Of a stretch of DNA of 64,000 nucleotides, positions 44,425-55,899 are shown piece after piece (the first letter of the stretch is position 1; each line of letters begins with the position of its first letter). Origin of the DNA: Zantedeschia hybrid cultivar. Its lineage: Eukaryota; Streptophyta; Magnoliopsida; Alismatales; Araceae. The position numbers were made by a program, and so were the translations under genes. The stretch lies in NCBI GenBank assembly GCA_030544215.1, contig JARZZO010000014.1:20308234-20372233 (forward strand), given 5' to 3'. A model generated the notes under the pieces. The model saw nothing but the letters and a program-made list of their open reading frames with translations, did no database searches and was not told the DNA's origin.

Positions 44425-45142
44425 AGATGTTAAGAGGTATACCATAAATCCCAACTTCTTCACAGCCAAGTTATCCCATTAATAAACATTTATATAATAT
44501 TATATAAATATTTATTATATTAATTAATATTTTTAAAATTAATATTTATATGAATGTTGATAATAACGTCCTTGGCAAGACTTTAAGAGGTATACCATAA
44601 ACCCCAACTTCTTCGTAGCCGAGCTATCTCATTAGATAACATTAATATTTATATTACCATAAATACCAACTCCTTCACAGCCAAGCTATCCCACGTCTCT
44701 GTCTCTTTAATTGAATTTATGTTTCTAAAAAACACAAATTGTATAAAAATATACATTTAATTATGTTGAAAGTATAATAATGTTGATAATCAATATTAAT
44801 TAATAATTAAAATATTTTTACTTAAAATAATTCTCTCGTAACCAATAAGTTCTCTCTCTCTTTGTCTCTCTCTCTCTCTCTCTTTGTTCCACTCCTTGGC
44901 AAGGCGTTCCACTCCTTGATTTAATTCTTCTGCCACCAAACCCTAAGAGATATCTACATCTATCTGGAGTGTTCCATCTAGGTATATATTTTTTTATATA
45001 TTTGAAATAGACGATAAAGTTTTAATATTTTTTAATATGACATAAACATATCCATCCAGATATTTTTATATTATCTTCATTTTAATATTTTATTTAAAAT
45101 AATTCTCTCTCCGTCAATAAATTCTCTCTTTCTCTATGTTCT

Positions 45143-47570
45143 TGTAATACCTGATATTTTTTCTAAGTAGAAATAATAATAAATTATAAGTAATAATAAT
45201 TAATAGAAAAATAGAGTACAATTTAGTTATTTAAATAAGCCCGTAAACTTAGTTTCGTAGGTGGTTTAACTCATTCTTTCTAGGTTTGGGTGCCTAGGAT
45301 AACAAGTTAGTAACTTGAAGTAGAGATATGGGTGAGGAGTATGAATTGGAGTAGGATGATCTCAAAGGAAAACTTAATCCGATCTAAAAGTGAACTATGA
45401 AAGTCGTGTGAGATTAGAATTATAGTGGTTACTCTATATATAGGTGTTTAGAGGCATTATTAAACCTTAGCAACCGCACTTGAGCAATAAGATAGGTATT
45501 TTACTCTTATTCTTGAAGAATAGAAAAGAAAAAGTGGTTTGTGGATTATGGATTAATGATCTCGTGTTTGTGACATGTTTTAGAAAGCTTAGAGATTGAG
45601 AAGGAAAGTTAAAAGTTGTTGGATTCATAGTAAGGTTGAAGGGATTCGTTGGAGAAGATCAGTTTGTTTACAAGAGATAGATAATAAATTTTCATATTTT
45701 GTATTAAAATAAAAATTTTGATTTTAATTTTTAAAAGTGGTCAAAATCTGTTTCTAAAAAAATATTTTGTAAGTATATGATTTCAAGTTCCAGTTTGATT
45801 CATCAATTCTTTGACCAATTCAAAAGGATGTTTAGATTAAAGGATGCCTACTGAAACACGTCTACTCAACTAGATGCCTTTCAATTTAATTGTAGAAAAT
45901 GTCCACCTTTCTAGGTAATATTCAAACTCTTGATTAAGTACACATAAACCTATACTTACAGTTTAGCTTATACTTACAATTTCTTTAATTGGCCATAACT
46001 CCTTCATTTCATTGCCAATTGACTTAAAATTTTGATCACACAAGGATTTCGACATGTTTTACTTTTTGGTAAAATTTTATAATTTTTTAAAAAATATTTT
46101 TAATTACTATTTATTTTTTTATTTAAATTTGACTCAAATTTTAAATTTGCTATTTGAAAACTAAAACTACTCATTTGATCTACGAATCTAGAGAAATTTT
46201 TGCAAGCACTTTACTTATGGTCTAATTATCATATTTTACCAATTTGATCAATTTTGAATATGTTTACTAATATTCACCCTATTTAATGAATTTTCAACTT
46301 AGAAAAGTAGGTTTGGATAGTTGAAAACTATGAAGCATGTTCCAAAAATTCTGAAAAATTCTCAATAATGTTTTTCATGCATATGTGGCCTGTTGGAATC
46401 AGGTTTACTTTAAAGTTCACTGTAAAATATTGTGTTGTCTTTAAAATACCTTGTTTTCATAAAAAGTTATTATTTTTGCATATGTATATCATTGACTATA
46501 TGATTAATATTAATTTCAGATTCATGATGAATTCTAATATCTGTAAGACACGTGCCATTTAATTTAAATTGTGTGATGAGACCATTGCCATCTTAAAGAG
46601 ATTATATGATTCCAATGTAAGCGTCCTTGTTGAATAGGGTATTATGTGACCTAATGGCAATAGGTGAAATCTATGAAACCTACTTCAGTATAGTGTAACG
46701 GTGGTATATGTGTGATTTTCGATTCCACAGTAATCAAAACCTCTTATTATTGCCTAAGTACTTGGTATATATATGTGTGTAGTCTATTATGTTGTGGTTA
46801 GGATGCTTGTCCATTTTTAATTTGATTTTATACTACTGGTTGATATTTTGAACTATATGCTATGTGATATGTACCTTCTTATGTGTTGGAAGAATTATGC
46901 GATATGTTATAACTGGTAGTTTGATTTCAAGTAAAGTAAGAAAGTTTGATATATGTGATAAGTATTATGAAGTAATATGTTTGATTCAGACTATCAGAAA
47001 ACATATCACATTTGATATAAGATATATAATATATTGTTTGTGTCATTCTCTTAATTTATATGTAGCATTGTAATTCATTCATACTATGACTTTATATATC
47101 ATGTGAATTTCAATTATTATATGTTTAGCATGTGGATGAGATGATGTCTATTAACTTTTGTATTCAGTAAGTTTGTTAAATAATTTTTTAGAAGTGGCCA
47201 AAGAGTTGGACTTTGATTTTAACCACAAAGATTAGGTGCTTTTAAAGATTATTGGATTCAAGACTAATTGTGGTAATGTGAGTCTTTTCATTTTAGTAGA
47301 TTGATGTAGTAGAAAGTATTTGAGTCTGTTATGTAATTTGAGAGATCTTAGGAAGTGTAAGAGATTGTTTATATTATTTAGAGACAATTGATTATTACGA
47401 GATTTTCATAGATTGTGTTTACTTATTATTATTTGAAAAAGCTATTTGTTATTGCCGTGTAGACTCTTATTCTCTCATTCAGTTATGTATGTACTATGTT
47501 CCATATATGTAACATCTTCGAATTTCGTCGATAGTCGAATATGACTGTACACTGGGTTCATGACGTTACA
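45143..47570 (+). mobile_element. 2428-bp solo LTR
   Basis: Starts TGTAATACCTGATA and ends TTCATGACGTTACA, so the ends are TGTAA...TTACA as in the LTR at 28919. Flanks are GTTCT (45138-45142) and GTTCC (47571-47575), one mismatch; the related site at 48926 reads GTTCCACTCC, suggesting GTTCC was the target. It has one degenerate GCGTC-type palindrome near 45853-45890. It is AT-rich with no coding domain. The last 250 bp are repeated at about 48650-48925. Confidence 0.82.
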
Positions 47571-49140
47571 GTTCCACTCTCTGGTAAGATGTTCCACCCC
47601 TTGATAATAAATATTAATTCTCTCACCGCCAATAAATTCTCTCTGTCTCTCTGCTTCGTGGCAAGACATTAAAAGGTATCTACATCTACTTAGAGTGTTC
47701 CATCCGAATGCTTCATCACATCAGTCCATAATTCCTAGTTCTCGCAATTTTCTTAGGAGAGAGGGCCGAATGTCCTAAACTTGAGATTTTAATACAAACT
47801 TTTCTATTACTTAGATGATGTCAGTAAGTGTTGTCTCTAAGGGCCTTGACACCCATTTCTTGGTCCATTCTGCTTCACTTCACTTTCCTTACATGTTCTA
47901 TGTTATTTTATCTCATCTTCGCTTCATTGCCTTAAGAAACGAATGCTAAGGAAGGACAATATGCAGACACATACTTTTGATATCATCTTAGGTAAATTTC
48001 TCATATTTTTAATGTTAATGCCTCACTTTAATCATTATTTTTAGAATTATCATAGATTTTCATAATTTTTTAGTTCTGAAGATTACTAACCAGTTAGACA
48101 TTTTATTCATCGGGCGTCTAAGGGAGAACGCACCCGCGACTTGAACCATTTTCTCTCACGGTGTCGATTGTTCACAGATCTCTCTCTTCCTTTTTCCTTT
48201 CCCTTTTCTTTTATTGTCATTTTGCATTGTTTAGAATCATTCCATGATTCATAATAGGGTTTTATTCATGTTTCACACATGCACGCATTTTATCTAACCT
48301 ATTTTGCACCCTTCCCAAAAAGGGTTTAAAAACAAACCATCCCCAGGTCGGTCTTAATCTATTTGTAGTTTATTTCATGTGTTTTGATTATGGATACGTG
48401 CACAAAAGTTCTAATTCTCTCTATCACTTGATTTCATGTTTCATTTGATTAGGAAAAGATTGAATCACACGAAAAAAAATTCTTCGTCGCTAGTTGGCCA
48501 GAAGCGAGGAAGGCGAAGCCGCATCTTACATGAAGGAGGCAATCACTTTATTTCTAGGTAAGTAGGGTTTAAAGACTCGTTCTTTAGATTCAGGTGGCGA
48601 TCACAAATATTCGTTTATGTCATGCATTATTTGAGTGTTTTCGTAGAGGTCAAATTCTATGTTTGAGTTTATTATGTAATTTGAGAGATCCTAAAGAGTG
48701 TAAGAAATTGTTTACATTATTCAAAGATAATAGATTATTATGAGACATTTATGGATTGTATTTGCTTATTATTATTTGGAGATTTGTGACGGATGACTAT
48801 TTTATTATTTTGTCAACTTTTATTCTCTCATTTCAATTATACATGTACTATGTTTTGTACGTGTACTGTCTTTGAATTCCGCCGAAAGTTAAATATAATT
48901 AGACACGAGATTTGGAGCATTATAGTTCCACTCCCTAATAATAAATATTAATTGTTTCGCCGTCAATAAATTTTCTCTCTCTCTCTACGTTCCACTCCCT
49001 GGCAAGACATTAAGAGGCATCTGCATCTACTTGGAGTGTTCCATCGGAACGCATCATCACATCAATCCATAATTCCTAGTTCTCAAAGTTTTCCTAAGAG
49101 AGAAAGTCTAATGTCCTAAACTTGAGATTTTAATGCAAAA
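47300..49140. repeat. Diverged tandem duplication of LTR end plus flank
   Basis: The segment 47320-47800 recurs at 48655-49140. Shared blocks in the same order: TTATGTAATTTGAGAGATC, GTGTAAGA(G/A)ATTGTTTA, TTATTATTATTTG, GTTCCACTC, AAGACATTAA(A/G)AGG, TTCCATC, CATAATTCCTAGTTCTC and TGTCCTAAACTTGAGATTTT. The copy includes the end of the solo LTR, so the duplication came after that insertion. Between the copies (47800-48650) no gene is seen. Confidence 0.8.
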
Positions 49141-49385
49141 TATATTCGTACGTAGTAAACATTTTTCAAAGATATTTTCATCCAATGAAAAGGAGACTCG
49201 TGTCTGCCCCACCTTGTTAATCCTCCTCCATTTCATGACGTTCCAGCCGTCGGATTGTACTGAGACACGGGAAGCGGGGCCGCCGGTCAAGCGGGGGTAA
49301 CTCGGCAAAAGCCGGGGAAAGTGTCCCAACTCTTCTGACGCGGCGAGAAATCACAGGCGTGAGAAAACGCTCTCTGTTGGATCCT

Positions 49386-49611
49386 GCTCCCCTGCTTGCC
49401 TGCTACCCGGCCTACCTCGCGTCCGATTTGGCGATCAGCGGCCGCTGATCTGAGTCACCGAACTCCTGTCGGCAGCCGGGAGGAGCCGCTACGGCGTCGC
49501 AACCACCTGCAACCCCAGGTGATCATTTTTTCGGCCCCTGATCTGAGTCACCGAACTCCTGTCGGCAGCCGGGAGGAACCGCTACGGCGTCGCAACCACC
49601 TGCAACCCCAG
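49386..49611 (+). other. Probable 5'-UTR exon of the SYP61-like gene
   Basis: A GC-rich island after AT-rich repeats. It ends in CACCTGCAACCCCAG|GTGATC, a good splice donor, at 49518 and again at 49611. The next plausible exon on this strand is the SYP61-like exon, whose acceptor ATATGCAG ends at about 53372. A 5'-UTR intron of some 3.8 kb is therefore my inference. ORFs across the island (105 aa from 49396) are duplicated but resemble nothing. Confidence 0.5.
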
Positions 49612-49620
49612 GTGATCGTT
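49444..49620 (+). repeat. 94-bp direct duplication including a splice donor
   Basis: CTGATCTGAGTCACCGAACT starts at 49444 and again at 49538. The two copies differ at one base in GGAGGAGCC/GGAGGAACC and near the T-run after the donor. Both copies carry CAACCCCAGGTGATC. Confidence 0.9.
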
Positions 49621-51623
49621 TTTTTTTTTTTTTGCGTTTTCTCTTTGTGGCGCCGTGTTAGATTTGCTGTAGAGGTGGATGTCAGAAAGAGAGAGAGTAA
49701 ATCGTCCTCGTAGCATGTGGAAGGTTTTGGTTTTGTTCTGTTTGTGTGTATAGTCTATTTCTTTGCTCGATGGAAGGAATTGCTTTAGTTATAAAGTTGC
49801 GGAATCGGGTTTGTGACTTTGCCTTTTCTGAGTTGCTTGTTCGAGTAGGTAATGGATCGGGATATTTCTTTATGCATGAGATTAACCGTTGCCTTTTCGA
49901 TTAGGAATTTGTAACCTAAACCGATCATGTCATTGTCTTCTCGGGTGCGTGTGGGTTTTTTTATTCGTCTTTTGGTATTCCTTGATGTTATGTTATCCCT
50001 ATTTTGGGATTCGCTCTAATTTGTTCGTGTCATAGGATACATGATTCGTCCGTAAAAAGAGAAGGGAATAAAGGTCATAATAGCATTTTTTGTTTCCTTG
50101 AAGAATATACTTCTGCATCGAAATGTAGTTATGACTCTAATTTGTTCATTACATAGGATACATGATTTGCCAGCAAAAAGAGAAGGAAATAAAAGTAGCA
50201 ATAGCATTTTTGGTTCCTTGAAGAATATACTCGCATCCAAATGTAGTTGTGTACTTCAACGGATCTAGGGAAATGGTTGTAAGCTGAGTGTTATGGAGTC
50301 AAACTTTTATGGCTATTCTGGGATATGATTAGCTAGTCTCAGTTGGTGCTTATCCAACGTTTAGACTGGACTTGCAGATCTCAATCAGCTGAAGAAGGAA
50401 GTGACCAAAGGGGGGAAAAAACATAATTCATATCATACTCCAAGTGGCACACAGATGTTTCAAGCATATCAGAGTACGTTCTGACCTCTTGAGGGATGGC
50501 CAGGTTTAAGTCAACTTAAAAAAAGAAGTGAATCTTTTACCCATTCATTCAGTTTCATACAACAGCTTGTAATAGCCCACACCCTGCCTGATGCAAATAA
50601 TCACTTCTTTTATGTTAATGACACAGGGTTATTTTCATGATTATATCCTTTTTTGTTTTGAGAAAAGGAGGGACTAAATTGTCATAAAATCCAAGAACTA
50701 AATAAGCAAATGGAACTCTAGATTCACACCCAAAATATAAATCTCTAATCAACATCCCCAGAATCCAACAGGCAGACAAAGTTACAATAAAGAGCCAGCT
50801 GATGATCCTACACAGTTCTCTGAGATCTCCACATTTTCTAGGTCGTTCTCCAGGGGCACAGAATCTGAGCTTCGTATGACATCTTCTTCAAGTTCCATTC
50901 TCTGGTTGTCAAGACAATTTAGTTTCTGATGTTCCATAGGATCCAACACAAAGCACACAGTAATGTCAAGTTCATTTTCCTTTTTATGAGCCTTTCCGCA
51001 GCCAACTTGAGTTGAACACAAAATCCATGTCAGGTGCTGGCATGTTCCTTAATGGACTGTGTCCATTTATCATCTTTCTGCATATCTTTTTTCACTGGTT
51101 GGTTGATGCAGTAACAAGTGCTCAAATGACTCATCATCTTTCTCTGACAGGACACAGTGCATGTGTATGCCACTTCTTCTTGATGCACCTTTGCTAGAAC
51201 CTCTTACTTCTTCTCATTCTAGAGAAAACACTGTTTCTCAGAGTTGAGTGCACTGTCCCTATGTTCTTCCATTTTCCACATTTCATAGGTCCAGAATTCA
51301 GTATTTATAGGAATACTTCAACAAATGGTTTCCTTGTTCATGTTGCAGTGGTATACAGATTATAGCATTGTCCCATAAGTCTAACATTATCCTAACCCTT
51401 GGACATATCCAAGAATTTGTCCAAGAATCTGGTCCAGTTTCATGATTAGATTTCAAACTGATCATCATCGTCGTTGTCAGCATCATCATCACCAAAGCCT
51501 TATTCCATTTATTTGGGGTCGGCTGCATGAATCTTGTCCTGCCATTTTAATCCATCTAATACTAGATTTCAAGCTGATATCAGTTGTAAACTTTACAATT
51601 CATGCTTGTGATGTGACTAGTTT

Positions 51624-51947
51624 TGTTGGGCCATCCAGCTCAAAACCTTAAGCCATTGAGTGGAGTGGGCACTATGTATTTAAGTATTGTTTCATTTGTC
51701 CCTTTTCCAATGTGAGACTATTCTAACATGCCCCCTCATGTGCAGCCGAATTTAGGCTCTATCAAGTGGACCACAAAGACGGGATATGCAACCCGGTTCA
51801 TAACCATGGACTCTAACACCATGTTGAGTTGAAAGAGAGTATTGAAGTTATTGGGCCACCCAATGCAAAACCTTAACGCATTGGGTGGAGTAGGCACCTT
51901 ATATATATTTTGGGTTTGTCCTTTTTCGATGTGGGACTATTCTAACA
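51624..51947 (-). mobile_element. TRIM-like non-autonomous LTR element
   Basis: Two direct repeats flank a short interior. The right repeat (51822-51947) runs from TGTTGAGTTGAAAGAG to GGGACTATTCTAACA. The left one (51624-51728) runs from TGTTGGGCCATCC to GAGACTATTCTAACA and lacks the first 25 bases or so. Both share CCAAAACCTTAA.CCATT.GGTGGAGT-like sequence. Just left of the right repeat, GGACTCTAACACCATG is a degenerate reverse complement of the initiator-tRNA-Met primer site, so the element is on the minus strand. No ORF. Confidence 0.7.
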
Positions 51948-52089
51948 CTGGTTATCATCCTAATGCACATCCTCCACCACCTTTCTCATCTGGGTTTTGA
52001 ATCAGTCATAGCAAATTTGTGATAGTTATGGTATAATTAAACTACAAGTGATATATAAATCATATTACAAATCTTTGGGAGAGAGTAAT

Positions 52090-52830
52090 CAATGTGTCTG
52101 AGGCTTACGACCAATGTTCGAGAAAAAATTAGTTTGGTTTCATGTTAGCTAGATCTGGTATAGAAGTTATTTTCTTATTAAGGTAATTGATTGAGAGGAA
52201 TAGAGAAATGATAAAAGAAGTACATATACTTTTCATTGACATAGAGAAGCCTATGACCACGTGCCTGGAGAGTGATTTTGTGGCCATTAATGAAGAGTTG
52301 TTGTTAAGGATATGTATGAGGGTCTCCCAGGCTCTGACCCGTTTCAAAAAGGGAAATAAATGGATATGAATGAGGGGGCAGCTATTGTTGAAGAGAGATT
52401 GTGATCTTCTGGTTACTATAGGATTTGATTGAAGGTTTGGATTAAGTCCATTTCACCTCTACCTTGGTTACATATAAAGTGATAAAACATTTATATAACG
52501 AAATCCCATGGTATATGTTGTTCGCAGATGACATTATTGTAATATATGAGAACATACATGATTTTATTGCTAATTAAGAAAGTTCATATACAAAAAAAAA
52601 TGTTTAGCAGAAATGAGGAGGTTGAGATAGATTTCTAGAAACACTAAGATTAGATTCATAATGAACATATATGCAAAGACATTGAAGTGGCCATAATTAA
52701 TGTTAAGGGAGAACAGGTTTAAATAGTTTGGCATCTGCAGCATCATTCAAGTTCGCCAGGGATTAGGAGTAATCAAATTTAGTACTAGATGTTGAGAAGA
52801 CCCAGGGTAGGCCTACAATGAGATGGTTCG
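52090..52830 (+). pseudogene. LINE reverse transcriptase remnant
   Basis: Short frames recall the plant LINE polymerase: IERNREMIKEVHILFIDIEK (52187 on) matches the motif where ...FIDLEKAYD is usual. WYMLFADDIIVIYEN (about 52500-52550) carries the catalytic ADD. Further on, RPTMRWFDVV resembles the C-terminal GRP..RWF motif. Many stops and frameshifts make it a pseudogene. The segment CCTTATTCCATTTATTTGGGGTCGGC at about 51500 is a widespread plant repeat and may belong to the same kind of element. Confidence 0.7.
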
Positions 52831-53389
52831 ATGTTGTAAAAAAAATAACATGGCTTTTCTATGTTTGATTACAATTATGGCATGTGAGATTGCAAATAAA
52901 ACACGGCCAAGGATGTTGTGCCCCAGCAAAATGCCGATTCAAGTAGTATTTATTTTGTCGATCATTGTCTATTTCTTGTGGTGTGCTGTTTATTTTATTT
53001 TTTATCCCTCTTCTCATCATTTTAAATAATATATCTGACATTTTTTTTTCAAGTATGACTTGTGAATAGGATTATATCAACCTGAACCTAATTTATCTAT
53101 TTTACTTGTTTTAAACAATTCTTGAGTTATGTAGACGGTGACATTTAACTATGATCAGTTGCTGAATGATGACATATGGGCTCATGCTTCCACACCCTCC
53201 CCTTTTTTCCCCCTTTTGCAAGTACAAGGATCTGCTTACCACTCACAGTTGTGTTGTGATTGGTCTCCCCGTCTTTCTTTGATCTCCTTGAAATTGAGAA
53301 TTTGCTGCGGAATCTGCTTAGGACCTTTTTTTATGAAAGATTAAATGAGACTTCGTCCACTACAATATGCAGATGTAATTGAAAACAAG

Positions 53390-53443
53390 ATGGCATCTGC
53401 ACAGGATCCGTTCTACATTGTTAAAGACGAGATTCAGGAATCT
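53390..53443 (+). CDS. SYP61: SYP61-like syntaxin, first coding exon only (18 codons)
   Basis: The exon encodes MASAQDPFYIVKDEIQES and ends at a GTAAGTC donor in phase 0. This matches the N-terminus of plant SYP61/syntaxin-6-type Qc-SNAREs, where an (M/A)SSAQDPFYIVKEEIQ start is characteristic. SYP61 works in trans-Golgi/early-endosome vesicle fusion, including traffic of aquaporins and of cellulose synthase-containing vesicles. The acceptor ATATGCAG ends about 53372, giving a short 5' leader on this exon. The rest of the gene is not in the window, so intron 1 exceeds 10.5 kb and contains a Ty3/gypsy element, or the gene is broken here. Confidence 0.8.
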
Positions 53444-53679
53444 GTAAGTCATATTTGTCTCATCATCAATAGGCCTTAACTGGTATGGATTAACTTCAAG
53501 TTTTTTTGGTCTTAACCAATTGGGACACTATTTGCCGTAGACAATCTATATCTATATGTGTCCTGTTGCATACTATTGTCAGCAGACTATTTATCTATGT
53601 AACTAATCTCTCTCTCTCTCTCTCTCTCTTTATATATATATATATATACACACACATATATGTATACATATACATATAG

Positions 53680-54977
53680 AGGGAATGGATCAAATGAGCC
53701 CCAGGGCTCATCTAACTTGGATGAGCCCCCCTTAAAATCCTCTTCTCTTTATGTTTAAAAAATAATAAAATTTATTAGTAATTTTTAAATATTCAAATAG
53801 GTCCTTTAGGGTTGTTTCCATCTCCGGGACTTTAATTTTCACCATCCGATCGTGTAGGTATAAAAAATCAACGTGTAAAAATGTTAAAAAACTAGTCAAA
53901 AAATAGGAAATTTGTCATATTAGTCCTTAGGGTTGATCCCATATCCAAACAACGATGTATTTGATTAGATGGCTACGGTTAAGTTTTTCAATCCAACGGT
54001 GAAAATTAAATGTCAAGAGGTTGAAATCAACATAGATGGGGGTATTTGCATATTTTAGAATTTTGATAATTTTTATTTATTTCTTTGAGATAAAAAAGTG
54101 AGAGTTTCAAGGGGGGCTCATTATAGCCGGCCCATATATATATATGTGTGTGTATTGTGGGGCCGGCTATAACATGCCCCAGGGCGCATCTAACCCCTCA
54201 AATTCCCACATCATGATGTTAAAAATAATAAAAATCACAAAAAATAAAATATTAAAATACCCCCCTTTATGTTGGTTTCACCTCTTGGGATTTGATTCTC
54301 ACTGTCGGATTTAAAAAACTCAAACATCATCGTCCAATCAAGTGTGTCCCTCATTGGAAATCAAAACTAAAACCCTGGGAGATGGGATCAATTCTAAGGG
54401 TTAATTTGACGAATTTTTTTTTTGAATATTTTTTAACATTTTTAGATATTATTTTTTGATACGTCCCAATCGGACGATAAAAATTAAACCCTCAGGGATG
54501 GGAACAACCCTAAGGGTCCTATTGAATATTTAAGTATACCCCCCTAGGTTGGTACCCACCCCTTTGGGTTGCCGATCAACAAAATCAACCGTAGCCATCA
54601 AGTGCATTATTTTTGAGGATCAAAACTAAAATCCCATAGGATGGGATCGACTCTAAGGGTTAATCTGACAAATTTTGTATTTTTGACTATTTTTTCAACA
54701 TTTTAAGTGTCGTTTTTTGCACACACTATCAGACGGCTAGAATTGATCTTTAAGATGGGACGGTGAAAATTAAAGCTCCGGAGATGGGGACAACTCTGAG
54801 GTGCCTGTTTTAATATTTTAAAATATATAATTTTTTTTATTTTTTTAAACATGGGGAAGGTGGGTTTTCAAAGGGGCCCCGGGGTGCATCCTAAGTTAGA
54901 TGCACCCCCCACCCCCCCGAAAACCCACCCTCCCCCCATTAAAAAAATAAGAATTTTCATAAAATACAATAGGCCCC
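53680..54977. repeat. GGGCCGGCTATAA repeat family, two units plus a partial third
   Basis: Unit 1 (about 53680-54133) starts ATGAGCCCCAGGGCTCATC and ends GGGGGGCTCATTATAGCCGG. Unit 2 (54159-about 54895) starts GGGGCCGGCTATAACATGCC, followed by CAGGGCGCATCTAACCC. The partial unit 3 starts with GGTGCATCCTAAGTTAGATGCACC and is cut by the LTR at 54978. Each start carries a small hairpin whose arms differ together (GCTCATC/GATGAGC, GTGCATC/GATGCAC). Interiors repeat blocks such as GATGGGATCAA(T/C)TCTAAGGG and TCTAAGGGTTAATTTGAC. No ORF. An (AT)n tract separates units 1 and 2. Confidence 0.7.
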
Positions 54978-55109
54978 TGTTGAACCCATTTTCTGAATGG
55001 TAAAAAAAAAGAGATGAAAGAGGAGCAAGAAAAAAAAAATCAATCAACAATGGCCCATTGATGGCCTTTAATGGAGGAATAAAGAAAGGAAGGAGAGGGA
55101 GGCTAGACC

Positions 55110-55690
55110 CCCCCCACCGGTATCATTGGAGCTCCCTACCGGTAGGGGGTCTTGCCCCCATTAAATAAAAGGAAAAAAACCCTCCAACCGGTGGGGGGGG
55201 GGAGCTCTTCTCTCCATTAAAAAATAGAAAAAGAATGAGAGAGGGGAGAATTAATGGGTATGAACACCATTAAGAGGGGTTTTTTTAAAAGCCTTGTTTT
55301 GCCCCATGTTATTGGAGCTCCTACTAACTCACATTTAATTCCCCCATGATTAGTGGAAACCCATCTTTTCACACCTAAACCAATGGAGAAAAGGGAAGAG
55401 GGGGTTAAATGGGGTTCACCTCATTTAATACAAACAAGAGAGAAGAATAAAATAAAGAGGAAGAGGAGAATGGGGGTGGCCACCGGTTCCTCAAACCGGT
55501 GGCACCCCCCCACCGGTTCTTAACCGGTGGGGGGGGGGGGGATAAACCGGTGGCACCCCCCACCGGTTCCCAACCGGTGGGGGTGCCAACCGGGCCCCTT
55601 CCCCCTCTCTAATCTCTCTCTCTCTCACTTGGTATCCGGTGGGTACCCCCCACCTCAAGGATTCCGGTGGGTACCCCCCACCGGTTAAGG
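55110..55690. repeat. Cluster of ACCGGT palindromes in the LTR U3 region
   Basis: About eleven ACCGGT sites, often paired as CCACCGGTTC...AACCGGTGG, separated by C- or G-runs of 6-14 bases (for example 55480-55580). The pairs can fold into stems of 8-12 bp. They lie 20-600 bp upstream of the LTR TATA box. The LTR in CESA intron 5 keeps one such site (about 27543) flanked by C10. Confidence 0.85.
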
Positions 55691-55899
55691 CTTTCAAGCC
55701 TATAAATACCCCCCAAGGGGTAAGAAGAAGGCTATGCCTATTTGGCCCAAATTTTCCCAAGGGAAATTCTGCCAATTTGAAGACCTGCTGCGATTTGGAG
55801 GAGATATTTTCTTGGAGGGCTCTCTTCTTAAGGTTTATTCTTAAGGGGAAGCTCTGCCAAATTTATGTTGTAAAATCACTGTTCTATAAGACGGGATTA

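Larger units (their letters stand above)
42915..45142. repeat. AT/CT-rich repeat mosaic; possible Helitron-like 5' end at 42915
   Basis: Position 42915 starts TCTATACTAATAAAACAAAG after an A, which resembles plant Helitron 5' ends; I found no hairpin-CTRR 3' end, so this is tentative. Downstream, the words CGTCAATAAATTCTCTC, CATCACATCAGTCCAT, AGGTATACCATAAA..CCCAACTTCTTC (three times, 44434-44690) and GGCAAG(A/G)CGTTCCACTCC recur. They recur again at 45100, 47571-47800 and 48926-49140. No gene seen. Confidence 0.5.
49621..53371 (+). other. Presumed 5'-UTR intron of the SYP61-like gene
   Basis: Contains a 117-120-bp tandem duplication at 50014-50250 (TCTAATTTGTTC...ATAGGATACATGATT...CCTTGAAGAATATAC, twice), a TRIM at 51624-51947 and LINE remnants at 51440-51560 and 52090-52830. 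A 79-aa minus-strand ORF (50782-51021, starting CSTQVGCGKAHKKENELDI) has a somewhat gene-like composition and may be a gene fragment, but I do not recognise it. Confidence 0.45.

Noticed and set aside
44222..44482. 86-aa ORF with Leu-Ser repeats
   Set aside because: Produced by the CT microsatellite.
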